Shown: one piece after another, positions 1 to 5,885 of the stretch
Position numbering within the stretch: position 1 is the stretch's first letter
How the letters are laid out: every line of letters starts with the position of its first letter
Source: Parvibaculum sp.
GTDB lineage: Bacteria; Pseudomonadota; Alphaproteobacteria; Parvibaculales; Parvibaculaceae
Direction: 5' to 3'
DNA length: 6,257 nt
Assembly (NCBI GenBank): GCA_020062605.1
Contig: JAGUWA010000118.1
Span: 1 to 6,257 of the forward strand
Made by a program: the position numbers and the translations under genes
The notes under the pieces: generated by a model
Seen by the model: only the letters and a program-made list of their open reading frames with translations
Told to the model about the DNA's origin: nothing
Database searches by the model: none

Positions 1-190
1 CCGGCCAGTTCGGCGCGAGCCAGCCCTTCTTTGCCAGCGACTTCTGCCACTGGATGTGGGCTTCCTTGGTGATGTAGCCATGCTTCGAGCGCGCATGAAG
101 CCTGCGCATCTCGGGCGTGTAACACTCTTCGATGAACTGACGAACTTCCTGGCGGAAGGTTTCGTCTTCCTTGCTGAATGCGAGATCCAT
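1..190 (-). CDS. Acyl-CoA dehydrogenase, N-terminal fragment (large-subunit type), cut by the window edge
   Basis: The first 63 codons of a flavin-dependent acyl-CoA dehydrogenase are visible; the rest lies beyond position 1. The protein opens MDLAFSKEDETFRQEVRQFI, the usual first helix of the family's N-terminal helical domain. Around residues 48-63 it has the pattern W-Q-K-S-L-A-K-K-G-W-L-A-P-N-W-P, which closely parallels the KKGWVVPHWP stretch of the complete large-subunit gene at 4449-5636. It is therefore a paralogue of that subunit. The family oxidises acyl-CoA to trans-2-enoyl-CoA and passes electrons to electron-transfer flavoprotein in the cytoplasm. The ATG at 188-190 is preceded by a weak purine-rich GGAAAG site about 10 bases away. 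The gene starts 30 bases after the stop of the small ABM gene, so the two probably share a transcript. Family is secure; substrate and partner are unknown. Confidence 0.9.
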   Translation of the reverse strand, partial: MDLAFSKEDETFRQEVRQFIEECYTPEMRRLHARSKHGYITKEAHIQWQKSLAKKGWLAPNWP

Positions 191-220
191 TTTCGTCTTT
201 CCGTTCAGGCCTGTGGCGGA

Positions 221-517
221 CTACTCGACCTTGTCGAGGAACTGCAGCGTCGGCGCGCCGCCCAGCACGGCACCGAGCGAGGGACCAGCGGCGCGGAAAT
301 AATCCGTCTTGCCGTGCGCGTCGAGATCCGCCTGGGAGGCGTATTGTTCCATGACGATGTAGGTGGAGGGTTCCGATTTCGACTTGAAGAAATCGTACTG
401 GAGGCAGCCCTTCTCGTTCGCCTTCACCTTCGAGCGGAGATCGGCGAAAACCTTCTCGAATTCGGCTTCCTTGCCGGGCTGGACCGGAAGAGTGGCCACG
501 ATTCCGATGATGCTCAT
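221..517 (-). CDS. Putative quinol monooxygenase, ABM/YgiN-like domain protein (98 aa)
   Basis: This is a single-domain protein of the antibiotic biosynthesis monooxygenase (ABM) superfamily, small dimeric ferredoxin-like folds of about 95-105 residues. The visible pattern fits: an N-terminal beta strand (IIGIVATLPVQPGKEAEFE), the N-E-x-G-C-L-x-Y-D turn at residues 34-42, and the signature V-M-E-x-Y-x-S-x-x-D-L-D-A-H (55-68) followed by YFRAA. Some members (E. coli YgiN) oxidise quinols without a cofactor and others degrade heme; many have no known role, so the function here is only an inference. The ATG at 515-517 has a good CGGGAG site about 8 bases upstream and the stop is TAG at 221-223. 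Thirty bases separate it from the downstream acyl-CoA dehydrogenase, suggesting an operon. No signal peptide or membrane segment is seen, so it should be cytoplasmic. Confidence 0.87.
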   Translation of the reverse strand: MSIIGIVATLPVQPGKEAEFEKVFADLRSKVKANEKGCLQYDFFKSKSEPSTYIVMEQYASQADLDAHGKTDYFRAAGPSLGAVLGGAPTLQFLDKVE

Positions 518-582
518 GTTTCGCTCCCGTTTTGGCTTGGGCAGACGGCCCGTTGTTTGTTGGCGGGGACTTTAGGGGCAAA

Positions 583-610
583 GGCGCACCGCTTCAATGC
601 GCGGTGCGCC
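583..610 (-). terminator. Hairpin, probable terminator of the crotonase-family gene
   Basis: A perfect 10-bp inverted repeat, ggcgcaccgc / gcggtgcgcc, encloses an 8-base loop (ttcaatgc). It lies 49 bases past the stop of the crotonase gene. Read on the minus strand it is followed by only TTT then GCCCC, so the U-tract is short and termination may be partial. It sits in the 142-base gap (518-659) before the ABM gene, which otherwise shows only that gene's ribosome binding site and no convincing promoter. It suggests that the ABM/dehydrogenase pair is a separate transcription unit. Confidence 0.5.
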
Positions 611-659
611 ACCCGCCGTTCGGCAGCCACCGGCACTCTGTTCAGTTTCGAACGGCCGC

Positions 660-1460
660 TCAGGAGCCTTTGTAGGAAGGCGGCCGCTTCTCGAAAAAGG
701 CGTCGAGCGCCTCCTTGTGGTCCTGCGTGTGATGAGCCAGCGCCTGCATGGAGGCGGAAAGTTCCATGATGGTGTCGAAGTTCGTGAGCATGCCCTGCCT
801 CAAGAGCTGCTTCGTCATGCGCAATACGTCCGGCGCCTGGTTGCAGATCTTCGCCGCAACGGCTTTTGCGCGGTCCATCAGCTCGGCGGCGGGGACGACC
901 TCGGACACGAGTCCCCATTCCTTCGCCGTTGCCGCGTCGATGATGTCTCCGGTGTAGAGAAGCTCGGAGGCACGGGCCATGCCGATGATGCGCGGCAGAA
1001 GCCAGGCTCCGCCATCGCCCGGAATGAGGCCGATCTTGAGGAAGGTGGCGCCGAAGACCGCCGTGTCGGCGGCAATCCGCGTGTCGGCAAGGCAGGCGAC
1101 GTCGTTGCCGAGCCCGATCGCCGGACCGTTCACGGCCGCGATGACCGGCACTTCGATGCCCCAGACCGATTTGACGATACGGTGAATACCGTTGCGATAG
1201 CGTTCGCGGATGTGAACACCGGGACCGCCGAAGCCGTCGCCGCCCTCGCGCATGGCCTTCACGTTGCCGCCGGCGGAGAATGCCTTGCCCGCCCCTGTCA
1301 GAATCACGCATCGGACGTCGCGATCCGCATTGATGCGCTCGACGGCGGCCGGAAAGTTCTCCGCGTCCTCCGGTGCACCCAAAGGATTCCGGCTCTCGGG
1401 CCTGTTGATGGTCAAGGTAACGACCGGGCCGTTCTTCTCGAAAATCAGGGGATCACTCAT
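660..1460 (-). CDS. Enoyl-CoA hydratase/isomerase (crotonase) family protein, 266 aa
   Basis: The length and motifs fit the crotonase fold, which handles acyl-CoA thioesters in the cytoplasm using an oxyanion hole. The first oxyanion motif is F-S-A-G-G at residues 61-65 and the second is NGPAIGLGND (111-120). The segment F-G-A-T-F-L-K-I-G-L-I-P-G-D-G-G (136-151) aligns with the active-site loop. By hand alignment with rat mitochondrial enoyl-CoA hydratase, the classical Glu144 position is Asp120 and the Glu164 position is Phe140, while Asp149 lies in the PGDGG turn. A standard hydratase mechanism is therefore doubtful and isomerase, hydrolase or another crotonase activity is possible. I chose the ATG at 1458-1460 because AGGAAAGG lies about 10 bases upstream and MSDPLIFEKNGPVVTLTINR is the usual family start. 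An in-frame ATG 63 bases earlier would add a basic, non-family 21-residue extension. The stop is TGA at 660-662. Confidence 0.93.
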   Translation of the reverse strand: MSDPLIFEKNGPVVTLTINRPESRNPLGAPEDAENFPAAVERINADRDVRCVILTGAGKAFSAGGNVKAMREGGDGFGGPGVHIRERYRNGIHRIVKSVWGIEVPVIAAVNGPAIGLGNDVACLADTRIAADTAVFGATFLKIGLIPGDGGAWLLPRIIGMARASELLYTGDIIDAATAKEWGLVSEVVPAAELMDRAKAVAAKICNQAPDVLRMTKQLLRQGMLTNFDTIMELSASMQALAHHTQDHKEALDAFFEKRPPSYKGS

Positions 1461-1555
1461 CGCCGGGCTGCCTTTCCTGTCTGATTTTGTCTTGTTGCGT
1501 GCTGTCTCGGTCTCATACGCCAAAAATGCTGTGTATTCAGCCCGATTATGCTGCC

Positions 1556-1563
1556 TTAACCAT
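1556..1563 (+). promoter_or_regulatory. TTAACCAT box, candidate CtrA-type site
   Basis: The octamer ttaaccat is an exact match to the 8-mer motif reported for the alphaproteobacterial cell-cycle regulator CtrA, related to the longer TTAA-N7-TTAA site. A second TTAA lies at 1580-1583, but the spacing is wrong for the classical two-part site. The box is 110 bases before the kinase ATG. It also lies just upstream of the candidate minus-strand -10 of the crotonase gene, so it could act on either gene. An 8-base match alone is weak evidence. Confidence 0.35.
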
Positions 1564-1601
1564 TTCTCGGAAAACCTTATTAAGGATTTTCACCCAGTCT
1601 C

Positions 1602-1643
1602 CCTATCGCGGTGCCCGCAAGAGCGGGCTCACCGCGCGACAGG
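1602..1643 (+). promoter_or_regulatory. Long GC-rich hairpin in the leader of the histidine kinase
   Basis: The core is gcccgc (1613-1618), loop aaga, gcgggc (1623-1628). After a two-base bulge (tc), cgcggt (1607-1612) pairs with accgcg (1631-1636). A second two-base bulge (cg) then allows t1606-a1639 and cct (1602-1604) with agg (1641-1643), around one mismatch. This gives 16 pairs in total. There is no T-run on either side, so it is not an intrinsic terminator. It ends 29 bases before the kinase ATG, close to the ribosome binding site. Confidence 0.45.
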
Positions 1644-1672
1644 TGGCTTGGGCGGCCGAAAAGGGCATATCG

Positions 1673-3205
1673 ATGACAGCCGGCGAAATGCGGCAGAACG
1701 AAACCGCGCCGCGAAACGCGTATCCGGGCGCAGAGCCTCGCGATAACGCCGCTCCGGCGGGCAAGGCAGCCGGCTGGCGGCGATGGCTTTCACCGTTCAT
1801 GCCGCGGTCTGCAACCGGCGAACCGCTGCGCCCGGAAACCCGACTCGAGCAGATGCGCATGTTCGTCGAGAGCCAGAAGCTCCCGATGCCTTACGCTTTT
1901 CCGCTTCTGATGGTCCCCTACGCGGCCTGCTTTGCCGGGTCGGTTGCCTGGTACTGGCTTGCCGCTCCGGTCGTGCTCGTTTTCGCCGCCGCCTGGCTCA
2001 ACCGTCAGAACATACTGAGCTTCATGGCGGCACGGCCTGGACATGAAGACATAGCGACCTGGGAACGCCGTATCGTTGCCGTCGGATTCATGTTCTCCGC
2101 AAGCATCGCTTCCACGGCATATTTCTTCTGGGTGCCCGAAAACGAAGTCCTGCAGGCTTATGTCCTTTCCGCGCTTCTCATCGTCATTGCCCCCGCCTCG
2201 CTGATTACCGCCTGCTACACGCCGACCTTCTATGCCACGGTGATACCCATTACCGCGGCCATAACCTGGCGCCTCCTCTCTTATGGCGACATGCTTCACG
2301 TTTCGCTTGCCGCGGTACTCGCCGTCTTCGTCGTGCTGCTGGCCCAGCTCGCGGCACGGCTGAACGGCATCATGCTCCACTCGATCACGCTCCGGGAGGA
2401 CAAGTCCGGCCTCATCGAGCAGTTGTTCAAGGCGAAGCGCGATTCCGACGCGGCACGCGCGCGCGCCGAGGAAGCGAACCGTGCGAAATCGCATTTCCTG
2501 GCCAATATGAGCCACGAACTCCGCACGCCGCTCAATGCGATCATCGGCTTTTCGGAGGTGATGGCGTCGGAAATCTTCGGCAAACACACGGTACCCACCT
2601 ACAAGGAATATGCGAACGACATCAATCGTTCCGGCCAGCACCTGCTGGGTCTCATCAACGATGTGCTCGACCTCTCGCGCATCGAAGCGGGACGCTTCCA
2701 GATATCCGAGGAGGACGTCGACATCGTCCAGCTTGCGGAAGATTGCCGCCGCATCGTCGAGATCAGGGCGCAGGCGCAGCGCGTGAGCATTGTCGCCGAT
2801 TTCGAGCCCGGACTGCCGATCGTGTATGGCGATGCTCGCGCCCTTCGCCAGACCTGGATCAACCTGCTCACAAATGCCGTGAAATTCTCGCCGCCCGGCG
2901 CGGAGGTGCGCATGTTCGCGCGGATGGAAGCCGGCGGGGAGCTCCGCTTCGGCATTCACGACAACGGACCGGGCATCGCCGAATCCGAGATCGAAAAGGT
3001 GCTGCACGCCTTCACGCAAGGCGCCTCCGGCCTCGCCCAGCCCGGCAAGGGTTCGGGCCTCGGCCTTTCCATCGTGAAGGGCCTGCTGGCGGTTCATGGC
3101 GGCCGTTTCGAACTCAAGAGCCAGCTCGGCCAGGGCACGCAGGCCGAATGCGTGCTGCCGCCGCAACGGCTGCGCACGCCGCCACCCGTCGCGCGCCGCG
3201 CCTGA
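1673..3205 (+). CDS. Membrane-bound sensor histidine kinase (510 aa), orphan, DivJ/PleC/PdhS-like core
   Basis: This is a two-component sensor kinase that autophosphorylates on a histidine. After a polar cytoplasmic N-terminus (1-73), six hydrophobic segments lie near residues 74-92, 93-110, 136-153, 161-180, 184-201 and 209-229, with very short loops and no large periplasmic domain. A charged helix (238-272) links to the HisKA domain, where S-H-E-L-R-T-P places the phospho-acceptor at His281, followed by LNAIIGFSEVM. The ATPase domain has the N box N-L-L-T-N-A-V-K-F (397-405), G1 box DNGPGI (430-435), an F-box-like HAFTQ, and G2 box GKGSGLGLSIVK (458-469). All catalytic motifs are intact. 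I chose the ATG at 1673 for its AAGGG site about 8 bases upstream; an earlier in-frame start at 1487 has no such site and would encode a non-family extension across the promoter region. No receiver domain or adjacent response regulator is present. The core resembles DivK-directed kinases, but this could be another HisKA kinase. Confidence 0.92.
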   Translation: MTAGEMRQNETAPRNAYPGAEPRDNAAPAGKAAGWRRWLSPFMPRSATGEPLRPETRLEQMRMFVESQKLPMPYAFPLLMVPYAACFAGSVAWYWLAAPVVLVFAAAWLNRQNILSFMAARPGHEDIATWERRIVAVGFMFSASIASTAYFFWVPENEVLQAYVLSALLIVIAPASLITACYTPTFYATVIPITAAITWRLLSYGDMLHVSLAAVLAVFVVLLAQLAARLNGIMLHSITLREDKSGLIEQLFKAKRDSDAARARAEEANRAKSHFLANMSHELRTPLNAIIGFSEVMASEIFGKHTVPTYKEYANDINRSGQHLLGLINDVLDLSRIEAGRFQISEEDVDIVQLAEDCRRIVEIRAQAQRVSIVADFEPGLPIVYGDARALRQTWINLLTNAVKFSPPGAEVRMFARMEAGGELRFGIHDNGPGIAESEIEKVLHAFTQGASGLAQPGKGSGLGLSIVKGLLAVHGGRFELKSQLGQGTQAECVLPPQRLRTPPPVARRA

Positions 3206-3227
3206 GGGCAGACAGCTCCCAAAAAGA

Positions 3228-3255
3228 AAAAGGCCGCTCCGGAGAGCGGCCTTTT
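3228..3255. terminator. Bidirectional intrinsic terminator between convergent genes
   Basis: A perfect 12-bp stem, aaaaggccgctc / gagcggcctttt, encloses the tetraloop cgga. On the plus strand the stem ends in TTTT, terminating the kinase, whose stop is 22 bases before it. On the minus strand it ends in a TTTTTCTTTTT run (complement of 3221-3231), terminating the dehydrogenase operon, whose last stop is 21 bases away. The A/T arms make it work in both directions. Confidence 0.93.
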
Positions 3256-3276
3256 CGTATCCCGTATCGAGGCTGC

Positions 3277-4407
3277 TTACGCGGCTTCGGAATAGCGCTT
3301 GAGCTGGTAGTCGACGTTACCGAACTGCGTGTCGATCATGGTCAGGCGCTTGAAGTAGTGGCCGACATTGAGTTCGTCGGTCATGCCCATGCCGCCGTGA
3401 AGCTGCACGGCCTGCTGGCCGACGAAGCGGCCGGCCTTGCCGATCTGCACCTTGGCGCCGGCGGCGGCGCGGGTCCGCTCGGCTTCGCCTTCGGTGAGCT
3501 TCAGATTGACCATGTAGGTCATGGAGACGGACTGCTCATAGGCCATGAACATGTCGACCATGCGATGCTGGAGCACCTGGAACTTGCCGATCGGCACGCC
3601 GAACTGCTTGCGCGTCTTGCAGTATTCGACGGTCGCGGTGTTGAGTTCCTTCATGCAGCCGATGGCTTCGGCGGAGAGAGCGGCGATCGCCTGATCGGTG
3701 ATCTTCTCGACGAGGGGCAGCCCCTTGCCTTCCTGGCCGATCAGCGCGTCGGCATCGACCTTCACGTTCTCGAAGGTGATTTCCGAGGCGCGGCGGCCAT
3801 CGACCGTCGGGTAGTCGCGCGTCGAGACGCCGGCCGCCGACTTGTCGACGATGAAGACGGAGACGCCGTCACGATCGCGCTGGCCACCGGAGGTGCGGGC
3901 CGTCACGATGAGCTTCTGCGCCCAAGGCGCGCCGAGAACGACGGCCTTGTAGCCGTTGATCGTGTAGCCAGAGCCGTCCTTCTTCGCGGTCGTGGTGAGG
4001 TCCGCGAGGTTGTAGCGGCCCTGCGGTTCGGCATAGGCGAAGGCCCAGACCGTCTCGCCGCCGACGATGCCCGGAATGTGGGCTTCCTGCTGCGCGGGCG
4101 AGCCGCCCTCGCGGAGGAAACCGCCGGCGATCACGACCGTCTCGACATAGGGCTCGACGACGAGGTGACGGCCGAACTCTTCCATGACGATCATGGTTTC
4201 GATGGCGCCGCCACCAAGGCCGCCCATCTCTTCGGAGAAGGGAGCGGCAAGAAGGCCGAGCTCGGCGAACTGCGCCCAGATTTCCGGACGCCAGCCATCG
4301 GCCGACTTCGCAACCTTGCGGCGCGTGTCGAAGTCATATTTGTCCTGGAGCAGGCTCTGCACGGTGTTGCGGAGCAGGGTCTGCTCTTCGGTGAACGAAA
4401 AATCCAT
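3277..4407 (-). CDS. Acyl-CoA dehydrogenase, small (PimD-like, probably non-catalytic) subunit, 376 aa
   Basis: The whole acyl-CoA dehydrogenase fold is present: N-terminal helices opening MDFSFTEEQTLLRNTVQSLL, a middle beta domain (about 120-220) and a C-terminal helical domain with Y-C-K-T-R-K-Q-F-G-V-P-I-G-K-F-Q (262-277) and Q-L-H-G-G-M-G-M-T-D-E (335-345). The layout, including G-G-G-A-I-E-T-M-I-V-M-E-E-F-G-R (65-80), matches proteins annotated as pimeloyl-CoA dehydrogenase small subunit (PimD). The catalytic base is missing at both known sites. The usual Y-E-G-T near the C-terminus is replaced by D-T-Q-F-G-N-V-D, and the alternative helix-G glutamate aligns with Ala240. The flavin-contacting T-E-P-G-S-G-S-D motif is also altered, to A-E-P-Q-G-R-Y-N (126-133). 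It therefore probably works with the large subunit, encoded 41 bases upstream. ATG at 4405-4407 has a GAGGGAAGG site; the stop is TAA. Confidence 0.93.
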   Translation of the reverse strand: MDFSFTEEQTLLRNTVQSLLQDKYDFDTRRKVAKSADGWRPEIWAQFAELGLLAAPFSEEMGGLGGGAIETMIVMEEFGRHLVVEPYVETVVIAGGFLREGGSPAQQEAHIPGIVGGETVWAFAYAEPQGRYNLADLTTTAKKDGSGYTINGYKAVVLGAPWAQKLIVTARTSGGQRDRDGVSVFIVDKSAAGVSTRDYPTVDGRRASEITFENVKVDADALIGQEGKGLPLVEKITDQAIAALSAEAIGCMKELNTATVEYCKTRKQFGVPIGKFQVLQHRMVDMFMAYEQSVSMTYMVNLKLTEGEAERTRAAAGAKVQIGKAGRFVGQQAVQLHGGMGMTDELNVGHYFKRLTMIDTQFGNVDYQLKRYSEAA

Positions 4408-4448
4408 CTTCCGACCTTCCCTCTTTGCTGTTCTTTTTTGCGCCGACC

Positions 4449-5636
4449 TTAAAGGCCGAGCACCATTTTCGCGATGATGTTGTGCTGAATCTCGTTCGAT
4501 CCGCCATAGATCGAGGTCTTGCGCATGTTGAAATAATCCTGCGCGAGGCCTTGCGAACCTTCCGGACCGGGCACGAACTCGTTGCCCGTCACCTCGAGAC
4601 GCGGGGCTTCGACAAGCGCGTAGTTGCCGACGGCCTCGACGGCGAGTTCGGTGATGCGCTGCTGTATCTCGGTGCCCTTGATCTTGAGGATCGAGGCTTC
4701 CGGCCCCGGCCCACGACCCCGGCTTTCGGCGGCGAGCGTGCGGAGCTCCGTCACTTCGAGGGCGGAGAGATCGATCTCGACTTCCGCCACCTTGCGTGAG
4801 AACTCGTCCGTCTTCATGAGCGGCTTGCCGTCCACGAGTTCCGCGCCGGCGAGCTTCTTCAGGCGTTCGATCGCCTTCTTGGAGCGCGCGACGCCGGCGA
4901 TGCCCGAGCGCTCGTTGCCGAGCAGGAACTTCGCATAGGTCCAGCCCTTGTTCTCCTCGCCGATGAGGTTCTCGGCCGGAACCTTCACCTCCTCGAGGAA
5001 GACCTCGTTGACCTCGTGCGAGCCGTCCATCGTGATGATCGGGCGGACCGTGATGCCGGGGGTCTTCATGTCGATGAGCAGGAAGGAGATGCCCTCTTGC
5101 TGCTTCGCGTTCGGATCGGTGCGGACGAGGCAGAACATCCAGTCGGCATGCTGGGCGAGCGTCGTCCAGGTCTTCGATCCGTTGACGATGTAGTGGTCGC
5201 CCTCGCGAACGGCCTTGGTGCGCAGGCTCGCAAGGTCCGAGCCCGAGCCCGGCTCCGAATAACCCTGGCACCACCAGTCGTCGCCAGAGAGAATGCCGGG
5301 CAGGAAGCGCTTCTTCTGCTCTTCATTGCCAAAGGTGTAGATCACCGGGCCGACCATGGAGAGACCGAAGGGAAGGAGCGGCGTCGTCTCGGCGCGCGCA
5401 TTCTCCTCGTTCCAGATATAGCGCTGTGTGATGGTCCAGCCGGTGCCGCCATACTCCACGGGCCAGTGGGGAACCACCCAGCCCTTCTTGTAGAGAATGC
5501 GGTGCCACTTGAGGATGTCTTCCTTCGACATCTCGCCGCGGCGGGCGCCACGAAGTTCCTGCGGGTAGTTGTTGGCGATGAACTCGCGAACTTCATCGCG
5601 GAAAGCGAGCTCCTCGGGGGAAAAGCGCATATCCAT
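4449..5636 (-). CDS. Acyl-CoA dehydrogenase, large (PimC-like, catalytic) subunit, 395 aa
   Basis: A full-length flavoprotein dehydrogenase that should convert an acyl-CoA to its 2-enoyl form, feeding electrons to electron-transfer flavoprotein. The flavin and substrate motif Y-S-E-P-G-S-G-S-D-L-A-S is intact at 126-137, followed by V-N-G-S-K-T-W-T-T (151-159). The C-terminal flavin-binding segment reads I-Y-G-G-S-N-E-I-Q (376-384). Medium-chain enzymes carry their catalytic Glu in this segment (Y-E-G-T), but here that position is Gly, as in long-chain and isovaleryl-CoA types. Glu242 in N-E-R-S-G-I-A-G-V-A sits where those types have their helix-G catalytic Glu, so it is the likely base. Architecture matches PimC. 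The ATG at 5634-5636 is favoured over the ATG two codons later by a strong GGAGGT (5643-5648) six bases upstream. It is the first gene of a two-gene operon with the small subunit. Confidence 0.94.
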   Translation of the reverse strand: MDMRFSPEELAFRDEVREFIANNYPQELRGARRGEMSKEDILKWHRILYKKGWVVPHWPVEYGGTGWTITQRYIWNEENARAETTPLLPFGLSMVGPVIYTFGNEEQKKRFLPGILSGDDWWCQGYSEPGSGSDLASLRTKAVREGDHYIVNGSKTWTTLAQHADWMFCLVRTDPNAKQQEGISFLLIDMKTPGITVRPIITMDGSHEVNEVFLEEVKVPAENLIGEENKGWTYAKFLLGNERSGIAGVARSKKAIERLKKLAGAELVDGKPLMKTDEFSRKVAEVEIDLSALEVTELRTLAAESRGRGPGPEASILKIKGTEIQQRITELAVEAVGNYALVEAPRLEVTGNEFVPGPEGSQGLAQDYFNMRKTSIYGGSNEIQHNIIAKMVLGL

Positions 5637-5742
5637 AGGTCAACCTCCATACGGCCAAACGCGCGGGCGGGCAGAGCCTCCGCGCGGACATGCCGGATTA
5701 TCCTTTGCACTGGCCGGGTACCGCGCCGCTGACGGAAGAACC

Positions 5743-5885
5743 GCCGATCCCGCGTCCATGGCCTGTTATTTGGCGGTGATAATAGTGCCCAGCGCCCCGG
5801 TTGCAAGCGTGCCGACTCGTAAGGGACGAACGGGACGCTGTGCATTCATGAACGGGGAGCACCGTATCAGAGCCGATCCCGCGTC
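5743..5885. repeat. 14-base direct repeat (5743-5756 and 5872-5885)
   Basis: The string gccgatcccgcgtc occurs twice in the same orientation with starts 129 bases apart. One copy is in the leader of the dehydrogenase operon; the other overlaps the last codons of cobT. The flanking bases differ on both sides. It may be a chance match in GC-rich DNA, a remnant of a local duplication, or a shared binding site. Confidence 0.4.
5779..5806 (-). promoter_or_regulatory. Candidate sigma-70-type promoter of the dehydrogenase operon
   Basis: Reading the minus strand, TTGCAA (5801-5806, preceded by C as in alphaproteobacterial CTTGAC-like boxes) is followed after 16 bases by TATTAT (5779-5784). These match the consensus at 4 of 6 and 5 of 6 positions. 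Transcription would begin near 5771, giving a leader of about 135 bases before the large-subunit ATG. The rest of the 230-base gap (5637-5866) holds a small palindrome, ggattatcc (5695-5703), and ttcatgaa (5845-5852). No clear terminator for cobT is visible. Confidence 0.45.

Larger units (their letters stand above)
1461..1672. promoter_or_regulatory. Divergent intergenic region between the crotonase-family gene and the histidine kinase
   Basis: This 212-base gap must hold the promoters of both divergent genes. It is clearly more AT-rich than its surroundings between about 1515 and 1595, as expected of a promoter. It contains a TTAACCAT box, an imperfect palindrome and a GC-rich hairpin next to the kinase start (listed separately). 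A minus-strand candidate -10, CATAAT, is at 1545-1550, but no good -35 is seen upstream of it. The palindrome is centred on ccttattaagg (1576-1586) and extends to aaaccttattaaggattt with one mismatched pair. I see no convincing plus-strand promoter hexamers. Confidence 0.5.

Noticed and set aside
1487..1672. A 62-codon upstream extension of the histidine kinase
   Set aside because: It covers the AT-rich promoter region, the TTAACCAT box and the hairpin, has no ribosome binding site, and encodes nothing family-like.
2452..2468. Alternating GC run (cacgcgcgcgcgccg), possible Z-DNA-forming tract
   Set aside because: It is explained by Ala/Arg codons in the kinase linker helix; nothing else supports a structural role.
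1790..3166. A 458-codon open frame on the minus strand opposite the histidine kinase
   Set aside because: It lies antisense to a gene with every kinase motif intact. Its translation is rich in R, E, H, G and A with no recognisable domain, as expected of a shadow frame in GC-rich DNA.
2743..4452. A 569-codon open frame on the plus strand across the kinase end, the terminator and the small dehydrogenase subunit
   Set aside because: It spans a strong intrinsic terminator and is antisense or out of frame to two confident genes; its translation shows no known motif.
4408..5274. An N-terminal extension of the small dehydrogenase subunit in the same frame
   Set aside because: The extension is out of frame with the large subunit and overlaps it. 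The family N-terminus and a strong ribosome binding site sit at the ATG at 4405-4407.
3277..5636. Possibility that the two tandem dehydrogenase genes are one gene broken by a frameshift
   Set aside because: Each has its own start, ribosome binding site, complete fold and stop, so they are two full-length paralogous subunits.
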